26,631 nucleotides of DNA. Origin: a virus. Within the stretch, counting starts at the first letter, position 1. Each line of letters starts with the position of its first letter. The DNA lies in IMG/VR virus record IMGVR_UViG_3300034062_007299, positions 1-26,631 of that record; one strand, written 5' to 3'. Both the position numbers and the translations under genes were made by a program. Below, piece after piece: positions 14,595 through 23,242 of the stretch. A model generated the notes under the pieces. The model was not told the DNA's origin. It did no database searches and worked only from the letters and a program-made list of their open reading frames with translations.

Positions 14595-16787
14595 TTAAAT
14601 TAGACAGGCGCCGCCAGCGCAACTAATTTCCTCTATTCCTACGGTATTGTCTTCAGTCTCAGCCAGTTGCGTATAATCAACCTTCTTAAAGCTTTCGAAA
14701 AGATCGCAATAGATTTTCCAATTATAAACATCTTTCATACAGTATGTTAACCGTCTAACATCTGCATTAAAATATTTACCAGCAAAGTTTTTCATTTTTG
14801 TGGCAAATAATAGTTTATCTTCTGAATCACCGTCTTTGTATTGGTTCATGGATATATAATCACATGCTGCCCATAAGTTATTATTAAAGCTATTTAGTCC
14901 TAATTCAATCAATCCAGAGCACCATAGTGCTGCGTCTCCATATTCTTTAACAATTTCACGACTAGTATAAACTGTTGTAAATGGAGCTTGTGGATAGTCT
15001 TTATCTCCACTTTGAGGAATAAGACTAATACCAGCAAAATACTTACGATTATCATAAATATATTTGGTAACGTCATCCCATTCATCAGGCTTAACAGTTA
15101 CTGTGTTGCTAACGTTATGACTTAAATATTCCTGTGTGCATAATGCTCTATTTTTACCAGAATGAACCCAATTCTTCTGGGTATCCTTTACAATAGACAA
15201 CATTTCTACTGCTGGTAACTGATTCTTAAGCTTGGCACCATCTGGAACTTCAATTGGAAACTTAACAACTTCATCAGTATTGTTTGCTGACCACGAAGAT
15301 TTCTCACAAGCCTGTGGGTTTAGTTTCTTAAAGTGTTGGTATGGGGCTTCTAAAACATTGGCCTGTACATGGCGTATGTATCGTTTAGCGTGATGAGGAT
15401 GTATACCTGACGATGTTCCTAGCATACTTGAAGACGTTCCTTCTGGCTTTAAACAGGTGACTCTTGCTGCTTGGTTAATATTGATTTTCTGAGCAATTTT
15501 CTTATTTGTCTCAACAGCAATTTTTGCTCCCTTTGTCAATACCTTTTCAGATAATACTAGGTCATGTTTTTCCATGGTTCCGGTAAGAGAAACTCCTAAT
15601 AAAGCCTCTCTCTCAAAAATACGTTGACTAATGTCTCCTAGATATGCTAGTGTTGTAAAGCCAGCCTGTAGAGTACCTATTATTGCTGCTGCTCTACATC
15701 TTTCATAAAAATCTTCTTCGTCCATCACACTCGAACAATTAATTGTTGACAGATTACATCCCTGCCATCCGCTCTTTTGTGTTTCTTCATCAACAGGCCA
15801 CATACCAATCTCTACACATGGATTGAAGATCATTTCTGTTGATTCGCTCCAAATAAATCCAGGCTCACCAAATTCCTTCACAGATTGCATAAGGGTATTA
15901 AATTCATTAAAAGTTGTTTCTTGCTTTAGTAGCAATGCCGAGTTATTACTTCGTGCTCTCTGTGGATTATCAAGATACCAATTGCCTGTTTTAGCCTTGG
16001 CCATTTCTTCATCATCATGACTAAACAATGCTAAAGAAGCACTTCTACGAACACCACCAGACAGCACAGCATCACTACTATGCATAACAATATCATAAGC
16101 ATCGATTGGACGTAATTTCTTTTGACCACCAGCCACACAACGATCTAATAAAGCTCTGATTTTTTCTAGACCATTTGCTAGTGGTTCGTATCCAGGAGCT
16201 TTGCCTACTCCAGAAGCTAATGAAGAACCCTTTGGGCGAATATTAGAATAATCAAATGCTATATGACAATTTTTGTATTGTTTAAATTCTTCTACTGGCT
16301 TACTGAAATATGAACTTAGTAAAACCCCGAGCGCATCTGACCAACCCTCTATAGAATCGTCTATAACATATTTTGTACAAATACCTTCTTCCACATTGTG
16401 TTCGAGAGACGGTAGTTTTGCAACATGATGCTTTTGTACGCTAAATCCTGTTCCACTACCGCATAGCAATAGCCAAAAACACTCTTGGAAAAATCTTAAT
16501 CTATCACAATAAGAGCTAGTACAATTATATATTTTGGCATGTCTCTTTAGTATTGGATCTCCTCCAAATTGAAGTGCTCTTTGACTCCCAAGAACCTTCT
16601 TCTTATACATCGCATCATATGCCCAATTAATTTCGTCGGCAATATCTTTATCAGCATACTTTGTATGCATCATATTTTTAACACGTTCAACTGCTTCTTT
16701 CCATGTTTCACGACGATTTTGATTTTCTAACCAACGAGCATATTTGCTAACAAATGTATAATTCTGCAATTCTTGAAGAGCCGACAT
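14595..16787 (-). CDS. nrdJ: Class II (B12-dependent) ribonucleotide reductase, monomeric type
   Basis: This is a 730-aa reductase close in size to the Lactobacillus-type RTPR (about 739 aa), which reduces ribonucleotides using adenosylcobalamin. The active site is visible: C89 (redox partner), N322-P-C324-V-E326 (radical Cys with Asn and Glu) and C344 in GCNLST. The C-terminal shuttle pair C723/C728 is in SCAGGACLI, nearly the same as the RTPR tail. The protein has no ATP-cone and no small subunit beside it, consistent with class II. The ATG at 16787 follows AGGAGAT at 7-base spacing. It is the first gene after the 132-base gap. No split or intein is seen. Confidence 0.95.
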   Translation of the reverse strand: MSALQELQNYTFVSKYARWLENQNRRETWKEAVERVKNMMHTKYADKDIADEINWAYDAMYKKKVLGSQRALQFGGDPILKRHAKIYNCTSSYCDRLRFFQECFWLLLCGSGTGFSVQKHHVAKLPSLEHNVEEGICTKYVIDDSIEGWSDALGVLLSSYFSKPVEEFKQYKNCHIAFDYSNIRPKGSSLASGVGKAPGYEPLANGLEKIRALLDRCVAGGQKKLRPIDAYDIVMHSSDAVLSGGVRRSASLALFSHDDEEMAKAKTGNWYLDNPQRARSNNSALLLKQETTFNEFNTLMQSVKEFGEPGFIWSESTEMIFNPCVEIGMWPVDEETQKSGWQGCNLSTINCSSVMDEEDFYERCRAAAIIGTLQAGFTTLAYLGDISQRIFEREALLGVSLTGTMEKHDLVLSEKVLTKGAKIAVETNKKIAQKININQAARVTCLKPEGTSSSMLGTSSGIHPHHAKRYIRHVQANVLEAPYQHFKKLNPQACEKSSWSANNTDEVVKFPIEVPDGAKLKNQLPAVEMLSIVKDTQKNWVHSGKNRALCTQEYLSHNVSNTVTVKPDEWDDVTKYIYDNRKYFAGISLIPQSGDKDYPQAPFTTVYTSREIVKEYGDAALWCSGLIELGLNSFNNNLWAACDYISMNQYKDGDSEDKLLFATKMKNFAGKYFNADVRRLTYCMKDVYNWKIYCDLFESFKKVDYTQLAETEDNTVGIEEISCAGGACLI

Positions 16788-16788
16788 A

Positions 16789-16854
16789 TTATCTCCTATT
16801 AATTAGTACTAGTAGTCCAGTGAGAGTGGCAACTTCAAAATGATGATTGATCAT
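16789..16854 (-). CDS. Possible 21-aa hydrophobic peptide upstream of nrdJ
   Basis: A small frame of 21 codons opens with ATG at 16854. It encodes a hydrophobic centre (EVATLTGLLVLIN) flanked by histidines at the start and two arginines at the end. It is preceded by GGTGA at about 8 bases, a fair ribosome site. Its stop lies within the two bases separating it from the nrdJ ATG, and its last codons form the nrdJ Shine-Dalgarno sequence. This could be a real membrane peptide, a leader peptide controlling nrdJ by coupling, or chance. Confidence 0.3.
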   Translation of the reverse strand: MINHHFEVATLTGLLVLINRR

Positions 16855-16861
16855 ATTTGTG

Positions 16862-16912
16862 TCACCAGTAAAAGAATGATAAAAATACAGTATATATAAT
16901 ATGTAAAAACAT
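16862..16912 (-). CDS. Possible 16-aa hydrophobic peptide
   Basis: A frame of 16 codons starts at ATG 16912 and reads nearly all hydrophobic or aromatic residues (MFLHIIYTVFLSFFYW). It ends seven bases before the second tiny frame. The ribosome site (AAGAAC, close to the ATG) is poor and the codons are AT-rich, as random sequence here would be. I list it only because it and the next tiny frame fill the gap in tandem. Confidence 0.15.
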   Translation of the reverse strand: MFLHIIYTVFLSFFYW

Positions 16913-16922
16913 GTTCTTGTAA

Positions 16923-17390
16923 TCAAGATACACCACAAAGCTGTTTCAGCCAAGAAAGATCTGGAGAAATTTTTTCCACAGAAATTCCACTCATTTTAAC
17001 AAATAAGTCAAATTTTTCTGAAGCTTCAGCATCAAACAACTTTGTACCATGATCATTTGACATAATTACTTTGGTAATTCCTTCTTGCCATAAGGCCATT
17101 ATACAGTCATTACAGCATTGGCCTGAGACATAAGCGATTCCATTATCTGGACGAACAACACAATTTGATAAAGCATTACGTTCAGCATGGATCATCCAAT
17201 GATATTTTTCTGGTCTGGTTTTAGGTAATAATGAGTCATCTAGCCCTCTGGCAAATCCATTGTATCCTACTCCCAAAATTCTATTATGATTGTCTGTTAT
17301 TACGCACCCATGTTGAGTATGTATATCATGACTTCGTTGAGAAACAACTTTAGACAATCCCAAAAAATAATCCGTCCAAGATGGTCTCAT
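16923..17390 (-). CDS. dcd-type dCMP deaminase: Deoxycytidylate (dCMP) deaminase
   Basis: This is a 155-aa zinc-dependent deaminase converting dCMP to dUMP for thymidylate synthesis. The zinc and catalytic signature is H68-A-E70 in IHAERNA, with the second ligand pair C93-x2-C96 in QCCNDC. An N-terminal WTDYFLGLSKVVSQRS and GYNGFARG are usual in phage dCMP deaminases. Its ATG makes an ATGA overlap with the upstream glycan-cassette gene, so the nucleotide genes are probably on the same message as that cassette. It works with NrdJ and the dNMP kinase downstream. Confidence 0.93.
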   Translation of the reverse strand: MRPSWTDYFLGLSKVVSQRSHDIHTQHGCVITDNHNRILGVGYNGFARGLDDSLLPKTRPEKYHWMIHAERNALSNCVVRPDNGIAYVSGQCCNDCIMALWQEGITKVIMSNDHGTKLFDAEASEKFDLFVKMSGISVEKISPDLSWLKQLCGVS

Positions 17391-18244
17391 TTTGATCCTG
17401 TTTCCTTTGAGTTTACATGGTCTATCATACTGGAGTTGTACTTTTTGTCAAGCTCGCATAGTATGTTTGTGTACAATAGATCGTATTCTGGCATATCCGA
17501 GGAGATCAGGTATTTTTCTTGTTTGTTTTTCAAAAAATATCCATAAACATCTTCTATGCTGTGTGAACATTTTTGGTGATGTTTAATAGCATTTTTTATA
17601 TAGTTAAGCTGAATATTCTTAAGTAAAAAAAATATATGTATAGCTCTTTCATGAACATACGCGCTCATAGGTTCATATTTAAATTGTTCTATCATCGGCA
17701 TATACCAGTCTACAAATGAGCGCAGAGTATTTTGATGCATCATCATGTTTGTGGTGGTGAGCCAGTATTTTTCTTGAGATCCATAATTATTTATAAAATT
17801 TAATAGATCAATATTATATGTTTTATGAATTGCTAGTTCTAGTATTGGTGTGCTTCTATAGAACACACGATGGTTAACAGGAGCTATAGAATATCCATAA
17901 ATAGATGGTTTGGTTTCATTGGAAATAGCAAATGTATTTTTATTATGTAGTTCTTGAGAATACTCGATATCATATTCTAATAAACATAAATGATTAGAAT
18001 TGTATAGTTTATTTTTAGAAATAGCGTACCATGCTGTAAAGCTACATAGATTGGCACATTCTTCTATATTTTTTGGTAATTTATTACAGACAATTACGTT
18101 AGATAGTGGTTTAAGTTGATTAGTTTCTCTGTTACCAACAAATAGAAAACGATAATTAGGTAGCGTATTAAATTTTTTTGTATCCAAAAATTCAATAATA
18201 GATTCTTGACTATGACAAACTATAAAATAGTCTATACTAGACAT
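17387..18244 (-). CDS. Putative glycosyltransferase-like protein
   Basis: This is a 285-aa protein of uncertain family. The start at 18244 forms a TAATG overlap with the preceding gene; a frame reaching 18355 would add 37 non-conserved residues inside it. The N-terminal half looks Rossmann/GT-A-like: DYFIVCHSQESIIEFLDTKK, RFLFVGN, then HLCLLEYDIEYS near 86-96, where acidic residues could play the metal-binding role of a DxD motif. The C-terminal half is helical with many aromatic residues. Its position at the end of the glycan cassette supports a sugar-transfer role. The exact donor is unknown. Confidence 0.65.
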   Translation of the reverse strand: MSSIDYFIVCHSQESIIEFLDTKKFNTLPNYRFLFVGNRETNQLKPLSNVIVCNKLPKNIEECANLCSFTAWYAISKNKLYNSNHLCLLEYDIEYSQELHNKNTFAISNETKPSIYGYSIAPVNHRVFYRSTPILELAIHKTYNIDLLNFINNYGSQEKYWLTTTNMMMHQNTLRSFVDWYMPMIEQFKYEPMSAYVHERAIHIFFLLKNIQLNYIKNAIKHHQKCSHSIEDVYGYFLKNKQEKYLISSDMPEYDLLYTNILCELDKKYNSSMIDHVNSKETGSK

Positions 18245-19098
18245 TACCAGTAACATCCTTTTTCTACAGACATATAAGATTCCGGAGTTTCTTCGGGCAA
18301 AGGTCGTGTCCAGTATTCGTTGTGGAACCTCATAATACCGCTGTTGGTTTCCCATCTCCTGCCCATAACACCAAATAATATCTGAACTGGACCTCCTAAA
18401 TGAATCGCTGTTTTTTTAACTACTTCCTTAATAAAAGATCCTAAAGGCAACCCAAAAGCGCCACACCCAATAATCGCTATATCAAAATCTATATTTAGTA
18501 TTTCATTCTTCATTTTATCTAAGCTCTCAAACCAATCAGCTTGTTTACCATAATTTTGGTCGGCTTTTAAGGTTGTAAGATAGAAATTTGGTAAAATTTT
18601 TGTCTCTCTAAAAAGATGTTCTCTTTTAAGAAAATTATTTTGTATGCTATTAACAAATGGATGAATAACTAGAATTTTCTTGTCCTGTAAAAAAGCACTC
18701 CATGGATTATCTGGGAAATAATAAGGCTCTAGACTAGTTAATCTAATATAATCTGCTTCTGGACAAAAGGTATCTACTAACCAATCGTAACCAATAACAC
18801 CCCAAACTCCAACAACGTCAAGAGTTCTAATTCCTCTTATATATGTATCTACAAATTTTTGGTAATTATCATCTGTTAAAGGATATATTCCTGCTACTTT
18901 AAATGCTCTCTCTCTAACGTGGTGTGGAACTTTTTCTTTATATCTATAAATTTTTTGAACGATCTCACACTCTGTTCCACCAGATCTACCAGCGAAAAAT
19001 ATTTTATCAGATTTTAATTTATCTATTAATAGATTATTACCATCTACAGCTGTGGGTATAGGCTTGCTATAGTTTTGATCTGCTATTTTGGTTTTCAT
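18244..19098 (-). CDS. Polysaccharide-locus protein, possibly GT-D/DUF1792-like
   Basis: This is a 284-aa protein. It contains AGRSGGTECEIVQKI near residues 36-50, KILVIHPFVNSIQNNFLKR near 140-158 and the stretch FDIAIIGCGAFGLPLGSFI followed by AIHLGGPVQILFGVMG (about 206-246). This pattern is familiar from uncharacterised proteins in bacterial capsule and O-antigen clusters, some described as a GT-D type glycosyltransferase fold. I am fairly sure of the sugar-locus association and unsure of the chemistry. It overlaps the gene upstream by ATGA and the gene downstream by TAATG. Confidence 0.65.
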   Translation of the reverse strand: MKTKIADQNYSKPIPTAVDGNNLLIDKLKSDKIFFAGRSGGTECEIVQKIYRYKEKVPHHVRERAFKVAGIYPLTDDNYQKFVDTYIRGIRTLDVVGVWGVIGYDWLVDTFCPEADYIRLTSLEPYYFPDNPWSAFLQDKKILVIHPFVNSIQNNFLKREHLFRETKILPNFYLTTLKADQNYGKQADWFESLDKMKNEILNIDFDIAIIGCGAFGLPLGSFIKEVVKKTAIHLGGPVQILFGVMGRRWETNSGIMRFHNEYWTRPLPEETPESYMSVEKGCYW

Positions 19099-19793
19099 AA
19101 TTTTAGTTGTTTTAAGTCTTTGATCAGATTCATGTGAGAATAGTGTTCGGCATTATTGGTAAATTGTAAAAAGTGACTAAAGATGGTGTCTAATACCTGA
19201 TCAGATATATGCCAAGGAGATCTATTATGCTCATTTTTTTGATTTTCTATTATCATCTCCCACTCTGCCGAAAAATAGTCGAGAAGATCAATATATCTAA
19301 TATGACTAGGATTATCAGATATAATTGGATCAATAATTTTAGCTTTATATTTTTCTCTATTTTGTAGGAATTTGGTTTTATCTATTGTGCTGTCCTCTAA
19401 GTTTAGATGTCTATGGATAGCTGCTGGCATATCAATGATCATAGTTGGTATCGGCTTATTATCTGGTCCTCTGACCTCTAATATGTTTCTTAAAATAGCT
19501 GACCAAACATAAAATAGCGTAGTATGAGACTTAGCAACCATAGCAGAATTAGCCCAAGAGTTAATAATCAGTATATTATCGGGCCGCATAGCAGAGAATA
19601 AAAAATTCACACCACACCAGCCCCACTTGGTTCTGAACTGGAATAGCCTTCTATTATTCTGTTTAAAAAGATATTCTAGTCTATTAAGATAGCAATATCC
19701 AAGAGCTAGAGTATATCCACCGTTAAGATGAATTGCTTCATCATAATCAGAAGACAGCCGCCATTCGTTAGTGGGTTCTTTAGGTTCTTTCAT
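19095..19793 (-). CDS. Unknown protein in glycan cassette
   Basis: This is a 232-aa soluble protein that I do not recognise. Visible features are LNGGYTLALGYCYLNRLEYLF, the strand PDNILIINSWANSAM near residue 70, and PTMIIDMPAAIHRH near 120. Alternating hydrophobic strands and helices suggest an alpha/beta fold, perhaps hydrolase- or transferase-like, but no catalytic motif is convincing. ATGA overlaps on both sides tie it to the sulfotransferase and the next sugar-locus protein. Confidence 0.65.
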   Translation of the reverse strand: MKEPKEPTNEWRLSSDYDEAIHLNGGYTLALGYCYLNRLEYLFKQNNRRLFQFRTKWGWCGVNFLFSAMRPDNILIINSWANSAMVAKSHTTLFYVWSAILRNILEVRGPDNKPIPTMIIDMPAAIHRHLNLEDSTIDKTKFLQNREKYKAKIIDPIISDNPSHIRYIDLLDYFSAEWEMIIENQKNEHNRSPWHISDQVLDTIFSHFLQFTNNAEHYSHMNLIKDLKQLKL

Positions 19794-20554
19794 GAAAGAT
19801 AATACTTATAAAAGTTAGATATTTCTGTATCGCTATAAAAATGACGAATTTTTTTATTATCATATACTTTATCCAAGATTTCTTGAGAAAATTTTATATT
19901 TTCTAATAGCTGTTTGTATAAGTCATAGTACCACTTGGTTTTGGATTCATTTTCTGACACCAGCAAAATATCGCTTGTGTTCAACCAAGAATTAACCATT
20001 TCATGATTATCTCTTAAGTTTTCCTGCCTATATACTAGAGTTTTATATTTATCTTGATTAATCAGAATATATCCTTGGTTGGTATTGAATGAATAATTAT
20101 ATATATCTATATCAAAAAAATTACGAATATTATTATTGAACCAACAGTCTTTTTGATCAAACATATTATCGTTAGACAAACAGTTTAAAAGTTTCTGTAT
20201 TATCAAATTAATATCAAGCTTTTTGATTTCTTCTTTATTATGGCCTAAAAAGTACTTACCTCCTCCAGAATACTGAGTTAAATTATTGAGTCTGCCTTCT
20301 TTGGTGATCCATGTAAAAAGAGCAGATATTGTTCTGGCTATAGGGTCGCGTACCCCCGTGACTATATAGATAGATTCCTGAGAAGATAATAGTTGTTCTA
20401 TATTAGTATAATTATTTGTTGTATTCAGATGGTTGTCAAAATATGGTTTGAAATTATGAAAATGATGAGCATCTGTTTTATTAGATATGCTACGAAATAA
20501 ACTTGTAGATCCTATCCTACCATAAGTATATATGAATGCTAATTTTTTGTTCAT
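19790..20554 (-). CDS. Putative sulfotransferase (PAPS-dependent)
   Basis: This is a 254-aa protein with the two nucleotide-binding elements of the sulfotransferase fold. The 5'-phosphosulfate loop is YTYGRIGSTSLFRSI at about 9-23, and the 3'-phosphate element is IVTGVRDPIARTISALF at about 64-80. This resembles the capsule-associated branch of sulfotransferases. It would transfer sulfate from PAPS to a sugar or other acceptor. Its ends overlap the neighbours by TAATG upstream and ATGA downstream, so it belongs to the cassette. The acceptor is unknown. No PAPS-synthesis genes are in the window, so the host must supply the donor. Confidence 0.78.
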   Translation of the reverse strand: MNKKLAFIYTYGRIGSTSLFRSISNKTDAHHFHNFKPYFDNHLNTTNNYTNIEQLLSSQESIYIVTGVRDPIARTISALFTWITKEGRLNNLTQYSGGGKYFLGHNKEEIKKLDINLIIQKLLNCLSNDNMFDQKDCWFNNNIRNFFDIDIYNYSFNTNQGYILINQDKYKTLVYRQENLRDNHEMVNSWLNTSDILLVSENESKTKWYYDLYKQLLENIKFSQEILDKVYDNKKIRHFYSDTEISNFYKYYLS

Positions 20555-21885
20555 TATGTGTTAATAATTTGTTTACCTAAAGAATACAACCACTCCTCAA
20601 ATTCTACTAAGTGGTTCTTAATACTGGTATGCTGGTCCGTGATTGTTCTTATCTCTTTTACATTATCTGGTTTGGTAAGGTCGCCATTAAATAGTTTATT
20701 GCAGTCATGAGGGGATAATATGCGCCCCATACAATAAAAGTCGTCTGGGAAAAATCTTGTTTTAGCTAAAATAAACATTGGTATACTATATAATACTGGT
20801 AAATTACATCCTGAACAGTTCGTTCCTATAAGACCGTAGCAATGTTCATTATAAAAAATTACTTGTTCTTCTAAGTTTTTTGCTATTATTATAGGATCAT
20901 CTAATGTTAATAATTTACAAATATCTTCTTCTCTATTATCACAAGCTATGATGACTGGTTTAAAACCTTGATTCTTAATAGCTTCACATATTTCTTGTAT
21001 TTGAGATGTTGTTTCTAGTCCAGCTCTGCTCGGATAATCATTTCTAATTAAAATTGCTAAATACTTGCCATCAATTAATCTATTCTTGTTATCTCTTAGC
21101 TCTCTTTTTGGGACGTATAATAAGTCTTTAATTGGTTTGGTTCCTTGTTTCATCGGTCCTGGTCTTTTTGAGACAGCCTCTGTTTCATTATCTCTATAAC
21201 TGTCTAGTGCTTGAGTTAGACTATAGGATAGGTTTTTTATATCATTCAAATTATTATCGTTTTCCCCCAACATATAATACCAATCCATTTTATCATTCCA
21301 ATCATTAACAACCCATATTTCATCAATGCCCTCTAGTTTTGATACTGGGTTCTTACAAATATGCATATTAGGTTGCATAATTAATATTTTATATGATTCT
21401 TTTTCTTCTAGTAATCTTTCTTTCATTCTCACAATCGCCCTGAAAGAATCCTGAAAGTGTTTAGTGTTGATGGCATTAGCAATAAAAATAGAAGTATTAG
21501 CATCAATATTTTTATTAGATATTTTTTCTTTAGTAATATTTATTTTATTATAATCAGAACCTATGCCTAAAATAATTTTTTCAAAACCTTTCCTAGCGTT
21601 AGCGTATTGATTAATTTCATGAGTATCCTTAGCCGTAGTATTAATATTATCAATCCACTGATTTTGTTGAGAATATGTTCCTATATATCGATTAATTTTC
21701 CACCTATAAGAGCCGCAACCATGATGTTTAAAATTATCTTGAAATTTTGAATATAGATTTTCTACAAACACATGAATAGCCAAACAATGTTTGCATTGAT
21801 AAGAAAAATCTGAACCTAAGAAGATTATTCTTTGCTTATCATCATTATGACAGCTTGGGCAGACGTAGTCGTCTTTAGAAATCAT
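20554..21885 (-). CDS. Zinc-ribbon plus glycosyltransferase-like protein
   Basis: This is a 443-aa protein with an N-terminal zinc ribbon, C9-x2-C12 and C31-x2-C34 (CPSC ... CKHC). The middle and C-terminal part resembles a GT-B or glycosyltransferase-9-like architecture: KILIMQPNMHI near 164-174, then LAILIRNDYPSRAGLETTSQ near 282-301 and IGTNCSGCNLPVLYSIPMFIL near 353-373, the place where nucleotide-sugar enzymes often read glycine-rich turns. I do not recognise the full-length family. The ribbon may be structural. It begins 13 bases after the GT34-like gene and overlaps the sulfotransferase by one base. Confidence 0.6.
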   Translation of the reverse strand: MISKDDYVCPSCHNDDKQRIIFLGSDFSYQCKHCLAIHVFVENLYSKFQDNFKHHGCGSYRWKINRYIGTYSQQNQWIDNINTTAKDTHEINQYANARKGFEKIILGIGSDYNKINITKEKISNKNIDANTSIFIANAINTKHFQDSFRAIVRMKERLLEEKESYKILIMQPNMHICKNPVSKLEGIDEIWVVNDWNDKMDWYYMLGENDNNLNDIKNLSYSLTQALDSYRDNETEAVSKRPGPMKQGTKPIKDLLYVPKRELRDNKNRLIDGKYLAILIRNDYPSRAGLETTSQIQEICEAIKNQGFKPVIIACDNREEDICKLLTLDDPIIIAKNLEEQVIFYNEHCYGLIGTNCSGCNLPVLYSIPMFILAKTRFFPDDFYCMGRILSPHDCNKLFNGDLTKPDNVKEIRTITDQHTSIKNHLVEFEEWLYSLGKQIINT

Positions 21886-21898
21886 TTTTTGTTCCTAA

Positions 21899-22660
21899 TT
21901 AATCGTACTTAATAGTAGTAGTATCGTAAGCTACAACAAGCTCTTTAAGCGCTTCAAGACTAGACTCTATTTTTTCCTGATTGTATGTATTAATAATTTG
22001 ATTAAAAAAGGTTTTTCTTAACGGATTTCCACGACCTATGTGTCTCAAGTATTGATTTTGTTTCCGATCATTAAACATCCAGTCGTTTATTACTTCAAAT
22101 TTAGAACTTTTGATTAAGTAACTCTGTAGGCAGTGCTGTTCCCATGGATGATTAAGATTATACTTGTCGTCTTGATTTTGTTGATACCAAGTTTTGAAAA
22201 AATCAAGAGCTTTGGAATTGGGCCTAAACAGAAAAAAACCGGAGCATGGCAAGAAGCGATGCCATGGTTGGTTGTTCATGAAAAACACATCAAACTTCAT
22301 GTTCAAATTTTTATTCAATACATTCTTGCTTCGGTCAATGTAATCAGTTAAAGAAGTTTCGTGATGACTGAAAACACAATCCGAGTCCAGATATACAACA
22401 AAATCGTATTTGTAACCTTCTTCTATGGCCTTAATGCAAGAAAGAATTTTAGACCATGCCGCATGTCTGGGTTTTTTAGTTGGAGATAGACAATTAGCCA
22501 ACTCAACTTTGCCTTTTATCAAAGGCCTAAAGTACTTGAAGTCATATTTGTGCAGACAAGAATACTCGTAATTTATTATTGCAGATAATGTGTTGTATTC
22601 GCATTTTTCCAAATCAAACTCAACATCTCTATTGTCGGACATGATAACTTGCATATTCAT
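21899..22660 (-). CDS. GT34-like (galactosyl/mannosyl) glycosyltransferase
   Basis: This is a 253-aa GT-A-fold enzyme resembling GMA12/MNN10-type galactosyl and mannosyl transferases. The metal-binding DxD is in FVVYLDSDCVF (D92 and D94), preceded by KPRHAAWSKILSCIKAI. FLPCSGFFLFRPNSKALDFF and HPWEQHCLQ lie downstream, where this family places its acceptor-side and His/Asp/Glu residues. No membrane anchor is seen. An alternative start at the seventh codon (Met) is possible. It is joined to the upstream methyltransferase by a TAATG overlap. Confidence 0.8.
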   Translation of the reverse strand: MNMQVIMSDNRDVEFDLEKCEYNTLSAIINYEYSCLHKYDFKYFRPLIKGKVELANCLSPTKKPRHAAWSKILSCIKAIEEGYKYDFVVYLDSDCVFSHHETSLTDYIDRSKNVLNKNLNMKFDVFFMNNQPWHRFLPCSGFFLFRPNSKALDFFKTWYQQNQDDKYNLNHPWEQHCLQSYLIKSSKFEVINDWMFNDRKQNQYLRHIGRGNPLRKTFFNQIINTYNQEKIESSLEALKELVVAYDTTTIKYD

Positions 22661-23241
22661 TATTTGATATCCACATACCAGCAGGATCGAGATTCTTTAA
22701 AAACTTTAGCCGAATCGCCAAAGGTCTCTCCTACCGCAGTTGAAACTCCCGCCGCTTGATAGTCATGTCCAGAAATAATACCACCTTTTTTAATTTTGGG
22801 CAACCATGCTTCTATATCTTTTTTTACATAATCGTACCAGTGGTTTCCGTCTATAAAAACAAAATCTAATGATTCATTTTCAAACAACGAGGCGGCAGCA
22901 GAACTATCGCTTTTTATAAGTTCAACAAAATGATTACATCCAACTTCATTTAATCTATTGACAACGAAATTATACTTGTATTCACCAAGTTTTTCCAATC
23001 TATCTTTGTCAGACAAGCCTTTTATGTCATACAAATATTCAATTTGTTCTTTTCCCGCCCAAGTTTCAAATAAATCAACTCCGTATATTTTTACGCCATC
23101 TTTGCTTTTGACTTTTTGGGCTAAAAAACTAATTGACAAGCCAAAAAATACGCCAACTTCAACAAAAGTTTTAAAATTTTGCTCTGCTATAAACTCGTAA
23201 AAATTAGCATAATTGAACCAATTGGTTTCGTTTTTTATCAT
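22660..23241 (-). CDS. Class I SAM-dependent methyltransferase
   Basis: This is a 193-aa Rossmann methyltransferase of the Methyltransf_24 type. Motif I is FVEVGVFFGLSISFLA (26-41), followed by KIYGVDLFETW and LDFVFIDGNHWYDYV, then GGIISGHDYQAAGV. The tail is short. Context suggests methylation of a sugar or a glycan precursor. The ATG is preceded by an unusually strong Shine-Dalgarno, AGGAGGAGG, within the last codons of the upstream gene, so it may be the best translated gene of the cassette. Confidence 0.85.
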   Translation of the reverse strand: MIKNETNWFNYANFYEFIAEQNFKTFVEVGVFFGLSISFLAQKVKSKDGVKIYGVDLFETWAGKEQIEYLYDIKGLSDKDRLEKLGEYKYNFVVNRLNEVGCNHFVELIKSDSSAAASLFENESLDFVFIDGNHWYDYVKKDIEAWLPKIKKGGIISGHDYQAAGVSTAVGETFGDSAKVFKESRSCWYVDIK

Positions 23242-23242
23242 T

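Larger units (their letters stand above)
16788..16922 (-). other. Largest intergenic gap; possible promoter/leader of nrdJ
   Basis: This 135-base stretch is the only gap over 100 bases in the window. Read on the minus strand it is very AT-rich at its start and ends in AGGAGAT for nrdJ. It contains two tiny hydrophobic reading frames listed separately. A weak promoter could be built from TTGATT (16921-16926) and TATTAT (16896-16901) with a 19-base spacer, which is longer than ideal. I see no rho-independent terminator and no cobalamin-riboswitch core. Confidence 0.35.

Noticed and set aside
16788-16922. Cobalamin riboswitch ahead of B12-dependent nrdJ
   Set aside because: A short GCCACT-like match exists, but the gap is too short and lacks the rest of the conserved core.
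18245-18355. Longer start for the 17387-18244 gene
   Set aside because: The extra 37 residues lie wholly within the upstream gene, while ATG at 18244 gives a TAATG overlap.
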